NCBI GenBank assembly: GCA_024195265.1
Contig: JAJLRJ010000010.1
Coordinates: forward strand, 4,312,135 to 4,376,134
DNA length: 64,000 bases
Source: Dendrophyllia cribrosa
Lineage: Eukaryota > Cnidaria > Anthozoa > Scleractinia > Dendrophylliidae
Reading direction: 5' to 3'
Below, one piece after another: positions 1 to 10,141 of this stretch. The notes beneath the pieces are model-generated. The model had not been told where the DNA came from. It worked only from the letters and a program-made list of their open reading frames with translations, and did no database searches. How positions within the stretch are numbered: the stretch's first letter is position 1; each line of letters begins with the position of its first letter. A program made the translations under genes and the position numbers.

Positions 1-764
1 GTCGGTATAACATGGAAAGTTTGTTTTTTCGACAGGACAGAAAATTGCATGATATCAAGAAAATGTAAAGAAAATGTAATTTTGTAGGATGGGTATTAGA
101 ATTTGTTAGTAACTAGCGCAATGATCCCATACTATCGATATTGTCTGTCTAAGATATGAAAAAACAAGTGATTTAGCTCGCTTTCTTAGAACGTTCCGGC
201 GGATGTTTCTTACTAACGCCAACTTCGAAAATAGCTTCCGCAAATATTACGACATTGATATTATAATTCGCTATAGAGTGGGGATAGGACGTATCTTCAA
301 AGCCGATTGCAATATACAATTGAACCACTCTAACAAGAACACCAAAGGTACCGAGCTAAGTGTCCGTTTTATAGAGGTGTCCAATCGGGAACTCTGTTCG
401 TCCACGAACGGAGTTTCCTAAATTAACAGTAAGTGCGGGCAGCGTATTTTGCCTTTCTTTCCCCCTCCCCCTTCTTAGTCGCATTTTTTTGACTCGCCTC
501 ATGTCCGCGGTTTTTAAAATTTTTATCGTAATTTTCTAAATAAAAAACCCAGAAATCGATACTTTCTCCAACCTCGATTCCATGCGTAACCTTGATGTAC
601 CCATTGACGTGTGTATTTAATGTTTTTAACTCCAAATTGTACTTTTTTTTATTTTATGTTCAGAATGAGTGATTAAATCATCTTTATTGCATGTTTAACC
701 ATATTGAACTCGAAAACGTAGCTGTTAAGAAACGAGGGTTCTGTATTCCCAATGCGTCATATAT

Positions 765-790
765 GTGTCACGTGACCGATCACGTGACAC
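765..790. repeat. Perfect 11-bp inverted repeat with CACGTG arms
   Basis: GTGTCACGTGA is followed by a 4-nt spacer and its exact reverse complement. Each arm contains the E-box CACGTG. It could be a hairpin or a paired bHLH site; no adjacent gene tells which. Confidence 0.6.
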
Positions 791-1145
791 AATAGAAGAC
801 TCAGGTGCGATGTAGAATCTGCTTTTAAGATTACAAGCAGATAACATTGGCACGTGATCCCAAGAAACGTAAAATTTGACTACATTTTGCCCAGCCTCGT
901 TTCCCTGCAGAAACCATATGGGTCATTTTTTGACATGCGCATTACGAGTTTCAAGGTGCGAATTTTGGCTGGCATCATATCAGGAAATGTTTTCCTCATA
1001 GAAGTTAGTTATTCTGCCAAGTTTAATGCTTTTATCAAAAAATGAACAATTCAGTTAAATTTTGGCTCTTAACAGCAGGACTATATGTGAAAATACAAAA
1101 CTGAATGCAAGGCTGGCACTACGGCAAAGGGCAGATTTATTAAAT

Positions 1146-1186
1146 GGCCAATATTTCGACTAATAGAACTAGTCTTCCTCAGGGCC
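1146..1186 (-). ncRNA. Hammerhead-ribozyme-like motif (Penelope-type)
   Basis: On the minus strand a CTGAGGA box is followed by a short self-complementary stem (GACTA / TAGTC) and then GAAATATTGG. This matches the conserved core order CUGANGA, stem II, GAAA of hammerhead ribozymes, which are known in the terminal repeats of Penelope-like elements. No open frame of such an element remains nearby. Activity is not established. Confidence 0.4.
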
Positions 1187-1501
1187 AGGGGAGATATGAC
1201 ATTTGTCTTTGAGTGTTACAAGAAAAGAAATGTCATATCTACAAGCAGCTGCCACGTATTATTTTGTTTGTTATATGAGCTTAAACGACTCTATGATTAC
1301 GAAGTTTTAAGCAAATTTCCGAAGATTTTTAAAAATTCTCCGAACACTGTCCAAAGGTTGTACGAAAGTTTCCGATCATTTTCCGAAAATAACGTGATGA
1401 TATGAAATATACTTTTTTTGTTTTCGTTTTTATTTCCGATTTCGTCATTCTCCTTGTATACATCATCGTATAGCGCATTGTTAATTTAGTAACATCTTAT
1501 A

Positions 1502-1536
1502 CCTGAAGAAGGCTGGTCTGGCCAGCTGAAATATTG
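1502..1536 (+). ncRNA. Hammerhead-ribozyme-like motif (Penelope-type)
   Basis: CTGAAGA, a GCTGG / CCAGC stem with a small loop, then TGAAATATTG. The order of core boxes fits a hammerhead and its GAAATATTG ending is shared with the motif at 1146-1186 on the other strand, so the two may be ends of one degraded insertion. Confidence 0.4.
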
Positions 1537-3049
1537 TGCTAAACAAAATATACGCTGTTATCAGCTTTGTTTTAAAGTTTCATTTTCCGAAAGTCTCCGA
1601 AGATTGACGAAGATTTCCGAGGAAGATCCGAAGATCGATTGTTCGATTGTAGATCAACATTTTTTTGGCTTATTTGACATTTAATAAATTAAAGGCAAAT
1701 ATGGTAGCTAATTATAAGATATAGATAGACTGTCTTCACTCTTCGTAGTGAAGTTAAAATTGACATCTTCAGATGTGTCAAGATGTCTTTTTTTCCGCGG
1801 TGGCTTATTCGATGGTTTTTAAACAAATAATCATGCGGACATTTCACTTATTGCTCGCACTTTTTCTTACCCCCGCGGGGCTCCAAAAAATGCTGCGCAA
1901 CTCGTAAAAAATATATAATTTCTTATGCTCCCATTTATGGCTATGTTTGCCTTATGCTAGTGAAAACGGACACAGCATAAGTAGCCGCATAAGTATAATG
2001 GAAGTATTATATCTTCGAATGACTTCGATTTTCCGATCATCTGGGCAAAGCTGTTTTAATTGCCTTTTTGTCTATTTTTTGGCTGGGGTACACTAACCGA
2101 AATACAAATTTTAAACAGATGATCGTTTACAATGTTCTTGAAAATAAGCGTGACTGTATTTAGCGTGTTTCCGGACACATCGTCTAAGTTATGATAAGAT
2201 TTCGAAGCCTGGTGAAGTTTCATTCAGTTTATACGTGAAGCACCACTTCTTTTTCAAGATAGGGTATACAAAGGAAAAGCAGTTTCTGGTTGACTAAGCA
2301 CTAAAAATTTTAAACTAGCTAAATTGTGAAAATAATTTATTGCGGATTTAGATAGCATCGTAAGCTATATCAATGGGTACGTGTCGGCGTAAAAATACGT
2401 ATTCAAAAATTCTTACAACTAGCCGTGGGAATTAGATACCATCGGATACTGTCAGCTTTTAATGTGCCAAGAACATGCTAGTTTATTTTATACCAAAAGA
2501 TTACAAATATTTTAATTCTCTTATTTTATCGCGGTTTGTACAGAACAATGATGTTTGTACTCATAAGTTTTTATACAACAAATTCTCTCAGGTCAACTCG
2601 AGATGTTTCAGTGGCCTTTTAATTGAATGTTTGATGAGTATAACGCCAAATTTCTATAAATATCTGTTTTTGTGAAGTCTGTAACTGTTCCAACCAAATA
2701 AAGTAATCGATTAATATCGATTATTTATCGATTGATGAAATTATGACTCTCGACATGAATTATGGACTCTCGACATGCGAGTCTCGACTCTTGACATGTT
2801 ACTCTCGACTCTCGACATGTTACTCTCGACTCTCGACAATTACCCAGACTCCATGAACAGACGCCACGAAATTAATTAAATCTTCCACATACACTTATTG
2901 TTACTGTATTATCATTACTAGTCGTTTCTAGTTTTCAACCGTGACTTGTTTATTTTATCATTTTATCATTTTGTTTATTTTAGCATTTTATCTTAGCCCT
3001 TTTTAAGTATTGTAACCGTTGTTTCCATCTTCACTTAGCTTTCTTAGCC

Positions 3050-3088
3050 CCTGATGAAGGTTAGTTTTGTCTAACCGAAATCATTGGA
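3050..3088 (+). ncRNA. Hammerhead-ribozyme-like motif with perfect stem II
   Basis: CTGATGA is followed by GGTTAG, a six-base loop, CTAACC and GAAA. The stem is perfect over six base pairs and both conserved boxes are intact. The context is otherwise non-coding and AT-rich. Stem I and the cleavage site are not clear by eye. Confidence 0.45.
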
Positions 3089-3736
3089 CAATATTAACAT
3101 TAATATTATGATCAATATTTATATTATTATTATCGCTGTATACAATAATTAAGTAATACAGGATATGAACAAGAACTATGCTCGAACAGACACGTTTAAG
3201 TTTAGTTTTTTTTAATCGTATTGTGGACATGTGGAATTCGCTTCCATTTCATGTAAGATCAGCTTCTAGGATCTCAAGTTTTAAGCGTGGTGTGATAAAT
3301 TTCTTAATGAACACTAACTGAATAAGCCGATTAATTGTAAACGTACATAAAATATTTGTATATATCTTTCTTATCCTTATATATTTATATTATGTATAAT
3401 TTTTAGATTTAGAATTTTTTAATAGCTAGGTGGTCTGTCTGAGCATGGGATCTTCGACTCTTTTACGGACTATCCTTATGGCATTTTTCTTTTGTCCTGT
3501 ATTGTATTTTTGTAAGTTTCCATTAAATACGCCATTTCTGAGTTGCCTTTAGCCTCTCTATCAAAGCGAGGCTTGGTGCGAAACCTTTCATATGAAAATG
3601 AGTTTTCATTCACATGCAAATAAAACTTATTTGCATGTGAAAACACGAGTTGAAGCATAAAAAAGGTAGGGAAAACTGCAATTTAAGTATTATAAAAAGG
3701 GCTTTTCAAAATATATCAAACAGACGCACGCAAAGG

Positions 3737-3850
3737 CTATATGAAAGGGGTACCATTTTCAACGAAAGGTATATGAAAGGGGTACCATTTTCAATGAAAG
3801 GTATATGAAAGGGGTACCTTTTCTGTCAAAAACGGTATATGAAAGGGTAA
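3737..3850 (+). repeat. Tandem repeat, about 33-bp unit
   Basis: Four consecutive units begin with tatatgaaaggggtacc and end with a variable aaagg segment. The last unit is degenerate. Confidence 0.75.
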
Positions 3851-4162
3851 GGGTTTGGACCTCGGGGGGGAGCATCCCCGTACAAAACTTTGTTGAGTAC
3901 CCCCCCCCCCCCCCACCAGGGCACGCAACGCTCCCTCCCAGGAGCGTTGCTGCTTTTCTTTCCTTTTTTCTTTGTGTGTGTTTTGTGTAGCTGTGTGTCG
4001 CGTGTGAACCTGACCCTTAATAAGATTATTTATTAATAACCTAAGTAAGGCTGCCCTATTTTTTAAGCCCTCAATGCCGGGGTTAATATGGGCAGCCTGT
4101 ACTCTCTCAATATTTCCAGTAGTTTTTTATGTAATGTAAATCAATGTGGAGTAGAAATAAAA

Positions 4163-4183
4163 TTGTTGTTGTTGTTGTTGTTG
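4163..4183 (+). repeat. GTT microsatellite
   Basis: Seven ttg/gtt units directly follow gaaataaaa, an arrangement typical of the 3' end of a retroelement copy, although no coding part is visible. Confidence 0.7.
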
Positions 4184-4395
4184 CGTGATGAGATAAATAA
4201 CGGCTGCGTGGGAGACTACGGAAAAACAAACTAGAACTGTGCACTTTTCAGCCACTCAGATTGAATTCATAGCAGGTTTATGTCCGGTTTGCAAAAGCCT
4301 ATGCCAATCTTTATATGTCACCATATATTGTTACTCTTATTGCTAAATATCTCAGTCAACGCCAATAATATGAATAAGACAGTGATTTCATATTA

Positions 4396-4623
4396 GCGAC
4401 CTTCAGATTGGACTACGAGTACGAGATTGAGTACGAGTACGAGTTTTCAAACCAAATTTGTGTGCCTCATATACTTAATTATCACACCTATCTTATCCCT
4501 AACGTTTATTTACGTGTTAGTTAGCAACAGGAAGGAGTTACAGTTCGGTGGATACAATTATCTCGAAATTCCAAAGTCGTACTCGTACTTGATTTCGTAC
4601 TCGTAGTCAAATCCGAAGGTCGC
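4396..4623. mobile_element. Foldback/MITE-like element with 48-bp inverted repeats
   Basis: The left arm starting gcgaccttcag and the right arm ending ctgaaggtcgc-like are inverted copies with a few mismatches. Both arms carry internal tacgag/ctcgta repeats. The 130-bp interior has no coding sequence. Target duplication is not clear. Confidence 0.6.
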
Positions 4624-5286
4624 TATTGTTATGCTTAGATCCACTGTTGTGGTAAGAAAGTGGATTCCTTTCCTCAAACACCTTAATTTTAATAAAAAAA
4701 GAAGAAAGTGCAAAGCAAAGCAAGACAAAAAAGTAGTGACAGTGGAAGAGAGTTGCGAATGAGGCCAAATTGTTAGACCCAAAGAAAGTCTTATCAGGTT
4801 GAAACCAGACCCAAAATCTGAGTCCAACGGCCCAGAACTTAACACCCAAAAAGCTACTCTTCTCTTTGCATAAAAAGGTTACTTTTTTTGCCGAGCCCAA
4901 AAACGTCCTCACCAATATCTTTTACCCAAAAAAAATTGGGTATTCACAAAATTTCTAACCCCAAAATTTCAAACCCCAAAAAGGCCTTCGCTTAGATCTG
5001 GTGTTGCGCTACTGAAAATTAAAGAACATCTCGGATAACGAATTTCAAAAATAAGAAAATGCAAAGCAAATCATTAGCTGTGTAGTCTGCGCGCAGACGT
5101 CTCTTATAAACTAAGGAAAATAGGAGACGTCCGCACACAGGCTAAGCAAATGAAGACAAGAAAAACTTGTTTAAGAAACCAGTTTTCCTACGTACCATGG
5201 TATGTTCACAATGTTACTGAGATTACTGCAGTTCCGTCTGCCTTGTTTCAAGAGCAATCAGACAATATCCGCTGATGAGTAAAAAT

Positions 5287-5292
5287 GACAAA
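5287..5292 (+). repeat. Left 6-bp target site duplication (gacaaa)
   Basis: The six bases immediately outside the left terminal inverted repeat are identical to those at 24799-24804. Six-base duplications are characteristic of Polinton/Maverick integration. Confidence 0.9.
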
Positions 5293-5505
5293 AGTAGTTA
5301 AGGACTTGGCGGTACCAGATCAGTTTTGCAAAACTGATCTGATACCATGCCAAGTCTTAACTACTTCCCATCTGTTGGATTAAAAAATATAGAAAAATTA
5401 AATGAAACTATATGTTAATAAAAACAAAATGGTGCGTTCATTTCATTGCGTGATTCCACATAATAGAATCCTTTGCGTGACACAATTCTCGGAAACACAG
5501 GAAGT
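5293..5505 (+). repeat. Left terminal inverted repeat of the Polinton
   Basis: This matches the reverse complement of 24599-24798. The outer 170 bases are almost identical; the inner part has one small insertion near 5450-5465. The outermost 73 bases (5293-5365) are a near-perfect palindrome centred on ttttgcaaaa. Confidence 0.9.
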
Positions 5506-5542
5506 CTACACAGGATTGAATTAAGGAAAGTTATTTTTTGAT

Positions 5543-8500
5543 TTAATTCTTTTTCATTTTATAATGTCCATAAGCATATGAATTTATACCATCTTCCAGT
5601 ATATATCTTTTGTCATTAAAACAGCTGAGTGATACTTTATTGATTTCATAACTTCCTAATTGATGGTTTTGACTTCTTATTGTTTTCATAGTGTGATGCA
5701 TCTGTTTATTTCCTAATAACGTTTCTTTATAATTTTCATGTTTGATGTCATTTTTTATAATATTCTTTTTGATTCGCTTAGCAGTCTTACCTCCTGATTG
5801 GTTGTCTTTCATATAGCTATACATTTTTGATCGTAGACCAACAAATTCACAAATAGCAACTCCTGCGGCCTCATCTTTGAATTTTCCAATGACTTTTTTG
5901 TTTGTTTTATCAAAATATTGTGAATTTTCTGGGTAATCACTGTTGTCAAACAAATGTTTGTCTTTCCAAAAATCTTCATACACATCCTCAGCTTCAATTT
6001 CATAGGTTAAGCTGTCTGTATCAGTGAATAGTAGTCTAGCTTTGTCTCCATACTTCTTTTTGATATAGTTATAATGAAAATCATACATTAGTGTTTTGCT
6101 AAGATCTAAGATACACATACCAACATATGCCGGCCTGTTTAGGATAAGTGTTTCCTTAATCTTATGAACAGCTACTAGGTTTTCATTGAATATCTTACTG
6201 CTCACATATGTTGGTTTAGCAGCCATTTTTAATAGTTTTTTCTCATCAGTAACTAGTCTCACATCTACTCGTTTTCTGATATTTTCCATTGTTTTTCCGA
6301 AGACTGAATTGTTCATTAGTTTGAAGAAGTCTTTCTCAAAAGAATTTTTAGCATTAGTTCTTTTCTGAGTGTTGAAATCAATATATTGCTTCAACCATGC
6401 GGACTGATCAAATTCAAGCACTCGGTGGACTTTAGTTATTTTCAATCCAAGATCTGTATATAATTGAAGGTTTCTATAGTGTAGAACATATTTTTCTTTG
6501 TTACTTAATGTAGGTATCAATTTATGAACTAAACCAGTTGATATATTATATTTTTCTGCTATTTTTTTACAATATTCTGACAACATGTTTGTGGTTACTT
6601 TGACTTTTTCCGGTCCTAGCGGGTAGTCATTATGGAGGTTGTGTAGTTCTTTAGGATATTTCAGGTCAACTTCTAGTATTAAACCTTTGTTTCCATCTTC
6701 TTTGTACTTAGCTAAGTCTATCTTATCAATCTGTTTTTGAGTCATCCATTTGAAACCGCCGGTTGGAAGGTATTGACTCATTGCCCAACCATACAGATTG
6801 TTAGCATCAAGATACATAATATACTTTGAGGGCGCCTTCTCATCATATGTTTTCATGTATTTATTGTTTGCTTTTCCATATCGATTAGCTATATAAGAAA
6901 TACCACCTCTCATACCCTTTTCAATGAATTGATACATATCAATGTCAGTCATTAGTTCCAATTTGATATCAGTCATTTTTAGCATAGCATCCCACGACAA
7001 ACCGGGAGATGTGAAATAATGACAAGGGTCTAATTTATAGTATTTTAAACAGGTCTTTCGAAAGTTTTCAAATACATCTGCTAACAGAAGGATGTCAGAT
7101 TTAAGATATAAGTTATGGTATTCACCCATATTTTGAAGATTGAAGGTTTTCCACACATTTTGAGCATGTTTATAGTCTTCATCTGATATGTGTTCATTAT
7201 TCAATATGCTGTAAAATTCTTCTTTTGTTGGTAGTTTTTCATTGAATTTGTCAAAATTGTCCATGAAGTCGTATGGATAGATGCCTTTCTTTGACATCAA
7301 ATCAAGCTTTTTATCTTTGAATTTTTGAGAGGTATATTTTAATGCTTCTTTTGGTAGATTGCTCACTAGTTTTTCCAAACTTGAGCTCATAAATTGGAAA
7401 CTGTCAATAAATGTTAGATGATTACCAAGCATGAACGCCATATATTTTTCCATGTTGTTAGGAATTGCATTGATGTTCATTTGGCACTTTTCACCTTTCT
7501 TATTTGTATATGTATGCTTCTTGACTATTTCACCAATCTCTTGCATTATAAAATGACTGTCATACCCACGGAGATTGTGAAATATAACCGGTATCTTATC
7601 AGTTAATCGGAAGTTAATATTACAATCTTGATGCGCTGATCCTCTATACTTGCCAGTTATATGACAATGATCTCGAACTCGAATATCTTTCTCTGTATGC
7701 TTTTTATCACATATATGGCATTTATCAGCTTTTTGGAATTCTTCTTCATCCTTTTTTGTCATTTTTAATGGTTTGTTAAAATATCTTTTATTCATATTAC
7801 GACAATATTCAACTTCTTCTAATATAGCTTCCATAAATTTGTTAACAGCTTTTTCACCTCTATAGATCTGTATTGGTTTACTATATTTATCATCATAACA
7901 GCATACAACCTTATAACCATAACCACAATCAGTATGTTTTTGATACGATTCAGTATAGGATGTGTCATTGTTTGGCCTGCATCCTTCTATTTTTTCTGTA
8001 ATAGCTTCAAAATCTGCATAGATGACAAATGGTACAGGTAACTGCTTATGAAAGTTGTTGAATTTCAATATGTTATTATCCTTTGACGGCATTTTTATGG
8101 CTTGTTTTCCATTTATTATGATGCAATTTTCTTTATGATTTAATAATACTCTTTCACTACTGAAACATTGTAAACAATACATACAAAAATGCTTTCTATG
8201 TTCATGTTTTGTTTGATTGTACATAAATTTATTGAAGTCTTTTATTAATACATAATGTTTGTTTTCGCCTTCTGTTATCAATAATAAATGCATTTGATCT
8301 TCATATTTTTCTTTTGAGACATAAATTGGGTATGGTTGTTTGTCTTCATAACCGAAAACATTGATGTTGATCTTATTTTGTTTTTCTATCTTGTTGTACT
8401 GTTTGGTGGTGACTGGGAATTCAATCCCCAAATAATTTAAATTTTTAATGAATGGTTTGTCAACTTTTTTAATTCTCTGTGGGTATTTGTCTTGAGGATT

Positions 8501-9343
8501 TAGATGTCTGATGTGACACCACCTAAAGCATTCATTATCCTCATTTTTCATATTGATCAATCCCTTCGCACTGTTTGTGAGTTCTTGGGGTAGTTCAATA
8601 TATGAAGAGCCTCTCATTGGTTGATATTTTACAATATTGAGATAATGATTGTCAACTGATTTAACAGTCCAACCAGACCCTTCAGATATCCATTGAGCTA
8701 TTTTATTTAAGATTTGCTGTTTTGACAATTGTAGTGCTTCATTAATCTCTAGATTATTTATCATTGTTTGAGCTACACTGTTGAAATATGCAGTCTTATA
8801 CACTATTTCATTATCTGATATTTTTGTAAATGTAACCTTAAGCGTTTCAACAAATTTTAGACCTTTCATAGATGTTAGTATATTTGTAATATGATATGTA
8901 GCAGCCTTTCTTGTGTTTTGTAGTTGCACCAGCGGGTCTTTGTTATTTTTTATATTAATTTCAAAAGACTTTGTATAGCCTTTCAGAGCTTTATCTGTTT
9001 GCTCTATCTTAGTCCTTGGTAATGGCACTGGTTTTTTAGTCCTTGGCATTGGGACTGGTTTAATAGTTCTTGGTGCTGGAACTGGTTTAATAGTTCTTGG
9101 TGCTGGAACTGGTTTATCCCTGAATTCCGATGGTGGAAGAATTATATTGTCTTCATAATCTTGAACCATTTGATTTACACTCTTACGAGGTGTTGGGATT
9201 GGTCTAATTGGTTTTACAGTCCTTGGTGTTGGAACTGGTTTGGTATCATCTACCACAATAATTTCAGGTTTTTTCTTCTGTTGCTTTAATAGCATTTGAA
9301 TTAGTTGAGACTTACTCAATTTTTTTAAGTCTGATTTTTCCAT
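5543..9343 (-). CDS. polB: Polinton protein-primed DNA polymerase B
   Basis: 1266 residues; replicates the element by family B, protein-primed synthesis. Visible in order: six PxPxPR proline motifs at residues 36-110; a C2H2-like finger (CMYC...HKENC) near 383-404; exonuclease motif YADFEAI near 439; an endonuclease-VII-like HNH segment (CHIC...DHCHITGKYRG...CN) near 540-575; polymerase motif A YLDANNLYGW near 846; motif B NNSVFGKT near 1013; motif C FTDTDS near 1108. The length and order suit the DNA_pol_B_2 (organellar and viral) family as seen in Polintons. The frame is uninterrupted. A TATA-like box with upstream TAAACGCAC lies 45-60 bases before the ATG. It is the leftmost gene, transcribed towards the left repeat. 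Confidence 0.97.
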   Translation of the reverse strand: MEKSDLKKLSKSQLIQMLLKQQKKKPEIIVVDDTKPVPTPRTVKPIRPIPTPRKSVNQMVQDYEDNIILPPSEFRDKPVPAPRTIKPVPAPRTIKPVPMPRTKKPVPLPRTKIEQTDKALKGYTKSFEINIKNNKDPLVQLQNTRKAATYHITNILTSMKGLKFVETLKVTFTKISDNEIVYKTAYFNSVAQTMINNLEINEALQLSKQQILNKIAQWISEGSGWTVKSVDNHYLNIVKYQPMRGSSYIELPQELTNSAKGLINMKNEDNECFRWCHIRHLNPQDKYPQRIKKVDKPFIKNLNYLGIEFPVTTKQYNKIEKQNKININVFGYEDKQPYPIYVSKEKYEDQMHLLLITEGENKHYVLIKDFNKFMYNQTKHEHRKHFCMYCLQCFSSERVLLNHKENCIIINGKQAIKMPSKDNNILKFNNFHKQLPVPFVIYADFEAITEKIEGCRPNNDTSYTESYQKHTDCGYGYKVVCCYDDKYSKPIQIYRGEKAVNKFMEAILEEVEYCRNMNKRYFNKPLKMTKKDEEEFQKADKCHICDKKHTEKDIRVRDHCHITGKYRGSAHQDCNINFRLTDKIPVIFHNLRGYDSHFIMQEIGEIVKKHTYTNKKGEKCQMNINAIPNNMEKYMAFMLGNHLTFIDSFQFMSSSLEKLVSNLPKEALKYTSQKFKDKKLDLMSKKGIYPYDFMDNFDKFNEKLPTKEEFYSILNNEHISDEDYKHAQNVWKTFNLQNMGEYHNLYLKSDILLLADVFENFRKTCLKYYKLDPCHYFTSPGLSWDAMLKMTDIKLELMTDIDMYQFIEKGMRGGISYIANRYGKANNKYMKTYDEKAPSKYIMYLDANNLYGWAMSQYLPTGGFKWMTQKQIDKIDLAKYKEDGNKGLILEVDLKYPKELHNLHNDYPLGPEKVKVTTNMLSEYCKKIAEKYNISTGLVHKLIPTLSNKEKYVLHYRNLQLYTDLGLKITKVHRVLEFDQSAWLKQYIDFNTQKRTNAKNSFEKDFFKLMNNSVFGKTMENIRKRVDVRLVTDEKKLLKMAAKPTYVSSKIFNENLVAVHKIKETLILNRPAYVGMCILDLSKTLMYDFHYNYIKKKYGDKARLLFTDTDSLTYEIEAEDVYEDFWKDKHLFDNSDYPENSQYFDKTNKKVIGKFKDEAAGVAICEFVGLRSKMYSYMKDNQSGGKTAKRIKKNIIKNDIKHENYKETLLGNKQMHHTMKTIRSQNHQLGSYEINKVSLSCFNDKRYILEDGINSYAYGHYKMKKN

Positions 9344-9385
9344 TAATCTATATATATAATTATATAATATTTCTTTAAGTACTTT

Positions 9386-9399
9386 TTATAGTGCGTTTA
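9386..9399 (-). promoter_or_regulatory. Shared upstream box TAAACGCAC-TATAAA (polB)
   Basis: On the minus strand TAAACGCACTATAAAA precedes the polB start by about 45 bases. Very similar boxes stand before the next two minus-strand genes. Probably a promoter: a TATA box with a fixed flanking motif. Confidence 0.55.
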
Positions 9400-9481
9400 T
9401 TTTTGGAATCATTTTTGAAATAATTTGAGATAGTTATATATGATTGGACATATATGATTATCTTTTTATGATCGCCTTGCG

Positions 9482-9694
9482 TTATTCGTTGTTGTATTTT
9501 TGTGAATTCAATTGATGCATCATAGTTTTATTGTGTTTATATTTACTTGCAGGATGAAAATATTTATTACATTCAATGCAATGATATTTATTATCTGGAT
9601 TGTCATTATACTTCTTACAATAAAGACGTCCCATAATACGTTTTTCTTCATCGGTCATATACTTTTTAGGTCTTCCCCTTGATTGTTTTACCAT
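9482..9694 (-). CDS. Small AT-hook and zinc-finger protein
   Basis: 70 residues. It begins with a basic AT-hook-like RGRPKKY and contains one C2H2-like finger (CIEC...KHNKTMMH). It is probably a DNA-binding protein of the element, maybe regulating early genes. It is followed 138 bases downstream by polB and preceded by a longer paralogue of the same architecture. The TAAACGCAC box is repeated upstream at 9727-9739. Function is inferred from motifs only. Confidence 0.75.
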   Translation of the reverse strand: MVKQSRGRPKKYMTDEEKRIMGRLYCKKYNDNPDNKYHCIECNKYFHPASKYKHNKTMMHQLNSQKYNNE

Positions 9695-9726
9695 TACTAT
9701 ATAGTACGATTATTTTTTTAAGTCAT

Positions 9727-9739
9727 TTTAGTGCGTTTA
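9727..9739 (-). promoter_or_regulatory. Shared upstream box (zinc-finger gene 1)
   Basis: Minus-strand TAAACGCACTAAAA, about 35 bases before the start codon, repeats the box before polB. Confidence 0.5.
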
Positions 9740-9801
9740 ACCTTTATCAAGAATTTAAGTGATCCAATAATGGATCCATTAAACTATATATTTCTTAGTT
9801 T

Positions 9802-10050
9802 TTATTGTGTGTTTAAATGAACGAATTCACGGATCTGCCTATTAATATTATCCATATGTTTATTAGTTTTCAAATGACAGAATTTTCCAGCAAGTGAGTA
9901 GTTGATATTGTTATTACATGCACGGCAATACCACTCTTTATTTAACATATAACGAGTTTTGGATCTTTTAATAGCTTCTTTTTTGGCTTCTTGGGTTTGG
10001 TATATAGGCGGTCGCCCCCTACCTCTTTTTATTATTACTTCTTTTTCCAT
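9802..10050 (-). CDS. AT-hook and zinc-finger protein, paralogue of its neighbour
   Basis: 82 residues when started at the ATG at 10050, which follows the promoter-like box at normal distance; a longer in-frame extension to 10110 would run through that box. It has an AT-hook RGRGRPPIY followed by a C2H2-like finger (CRAC...HLKTNKH). The AT-hook and finger order and spacing match the protein at 9482-9694, implying tandem duplication. Role inferred: DNA binding within the element. Confidence 0.7.
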   Translation of the reverse strand: MEKEVIIKRGRGRPPIYQTQEAKKEAIKRSKTRYMLNKEWYCRACNNNINYSLAGKFCHLKTNKHMDNINRQIREFVHLNTQ

Positions 10051-10078
10051 TATATTATTACTATATATTATTTTATCT

Positions 10079-10091
10079 TTATATGCGTTTA
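10079..10091 (-). promoter_or_regulatory. Shared upstream box (zinc-finger gene 2)
   Basis: Minus-strand TTAAACGCATATAAAG lies about 30 bases before the chosen start at 10050; it is the third copy of the box. Confidence 0.5.
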
Positions 10092-10141
10092 AATATGGTT
10101 GAGAATTCAAATGATCCAGTTATGAATCTTTTAAACTATAT

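Larger units (their letters stand above)
1..4395. other. Intergenic region, no gene recognised
   Basis: I see no convincing gene here: open frames are all under 75 residues and lack recognisable motifs or splice partners. The stretch holds repeat remnants only: a CACGTG-containing hairpin (765-790), three hammerhead-like motifs of the kind carried by Penelope-like elements, a small tandem repeat of actctcgac units near 2745-2840, a 33-bp tandem repeat (3737-3850), a C tract (3901-3914) and a GTT microsatellite (4163-4183). The last follows a polyadenylation-like aataaa and may be the 3' tail of an old retroelement. Confidence 0.6.

Noticed and set aside
4558..4915. Two overlapping minus-strand frames of about 100 codons
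   Set aside because: Hydrophobic chance translations over the foldback repeat and AT-rich DNA.
7418..7606. Short plus-strand frames inside polB and other Polinton genes
   Set aside because: Shadows of the coding strand with no motif.
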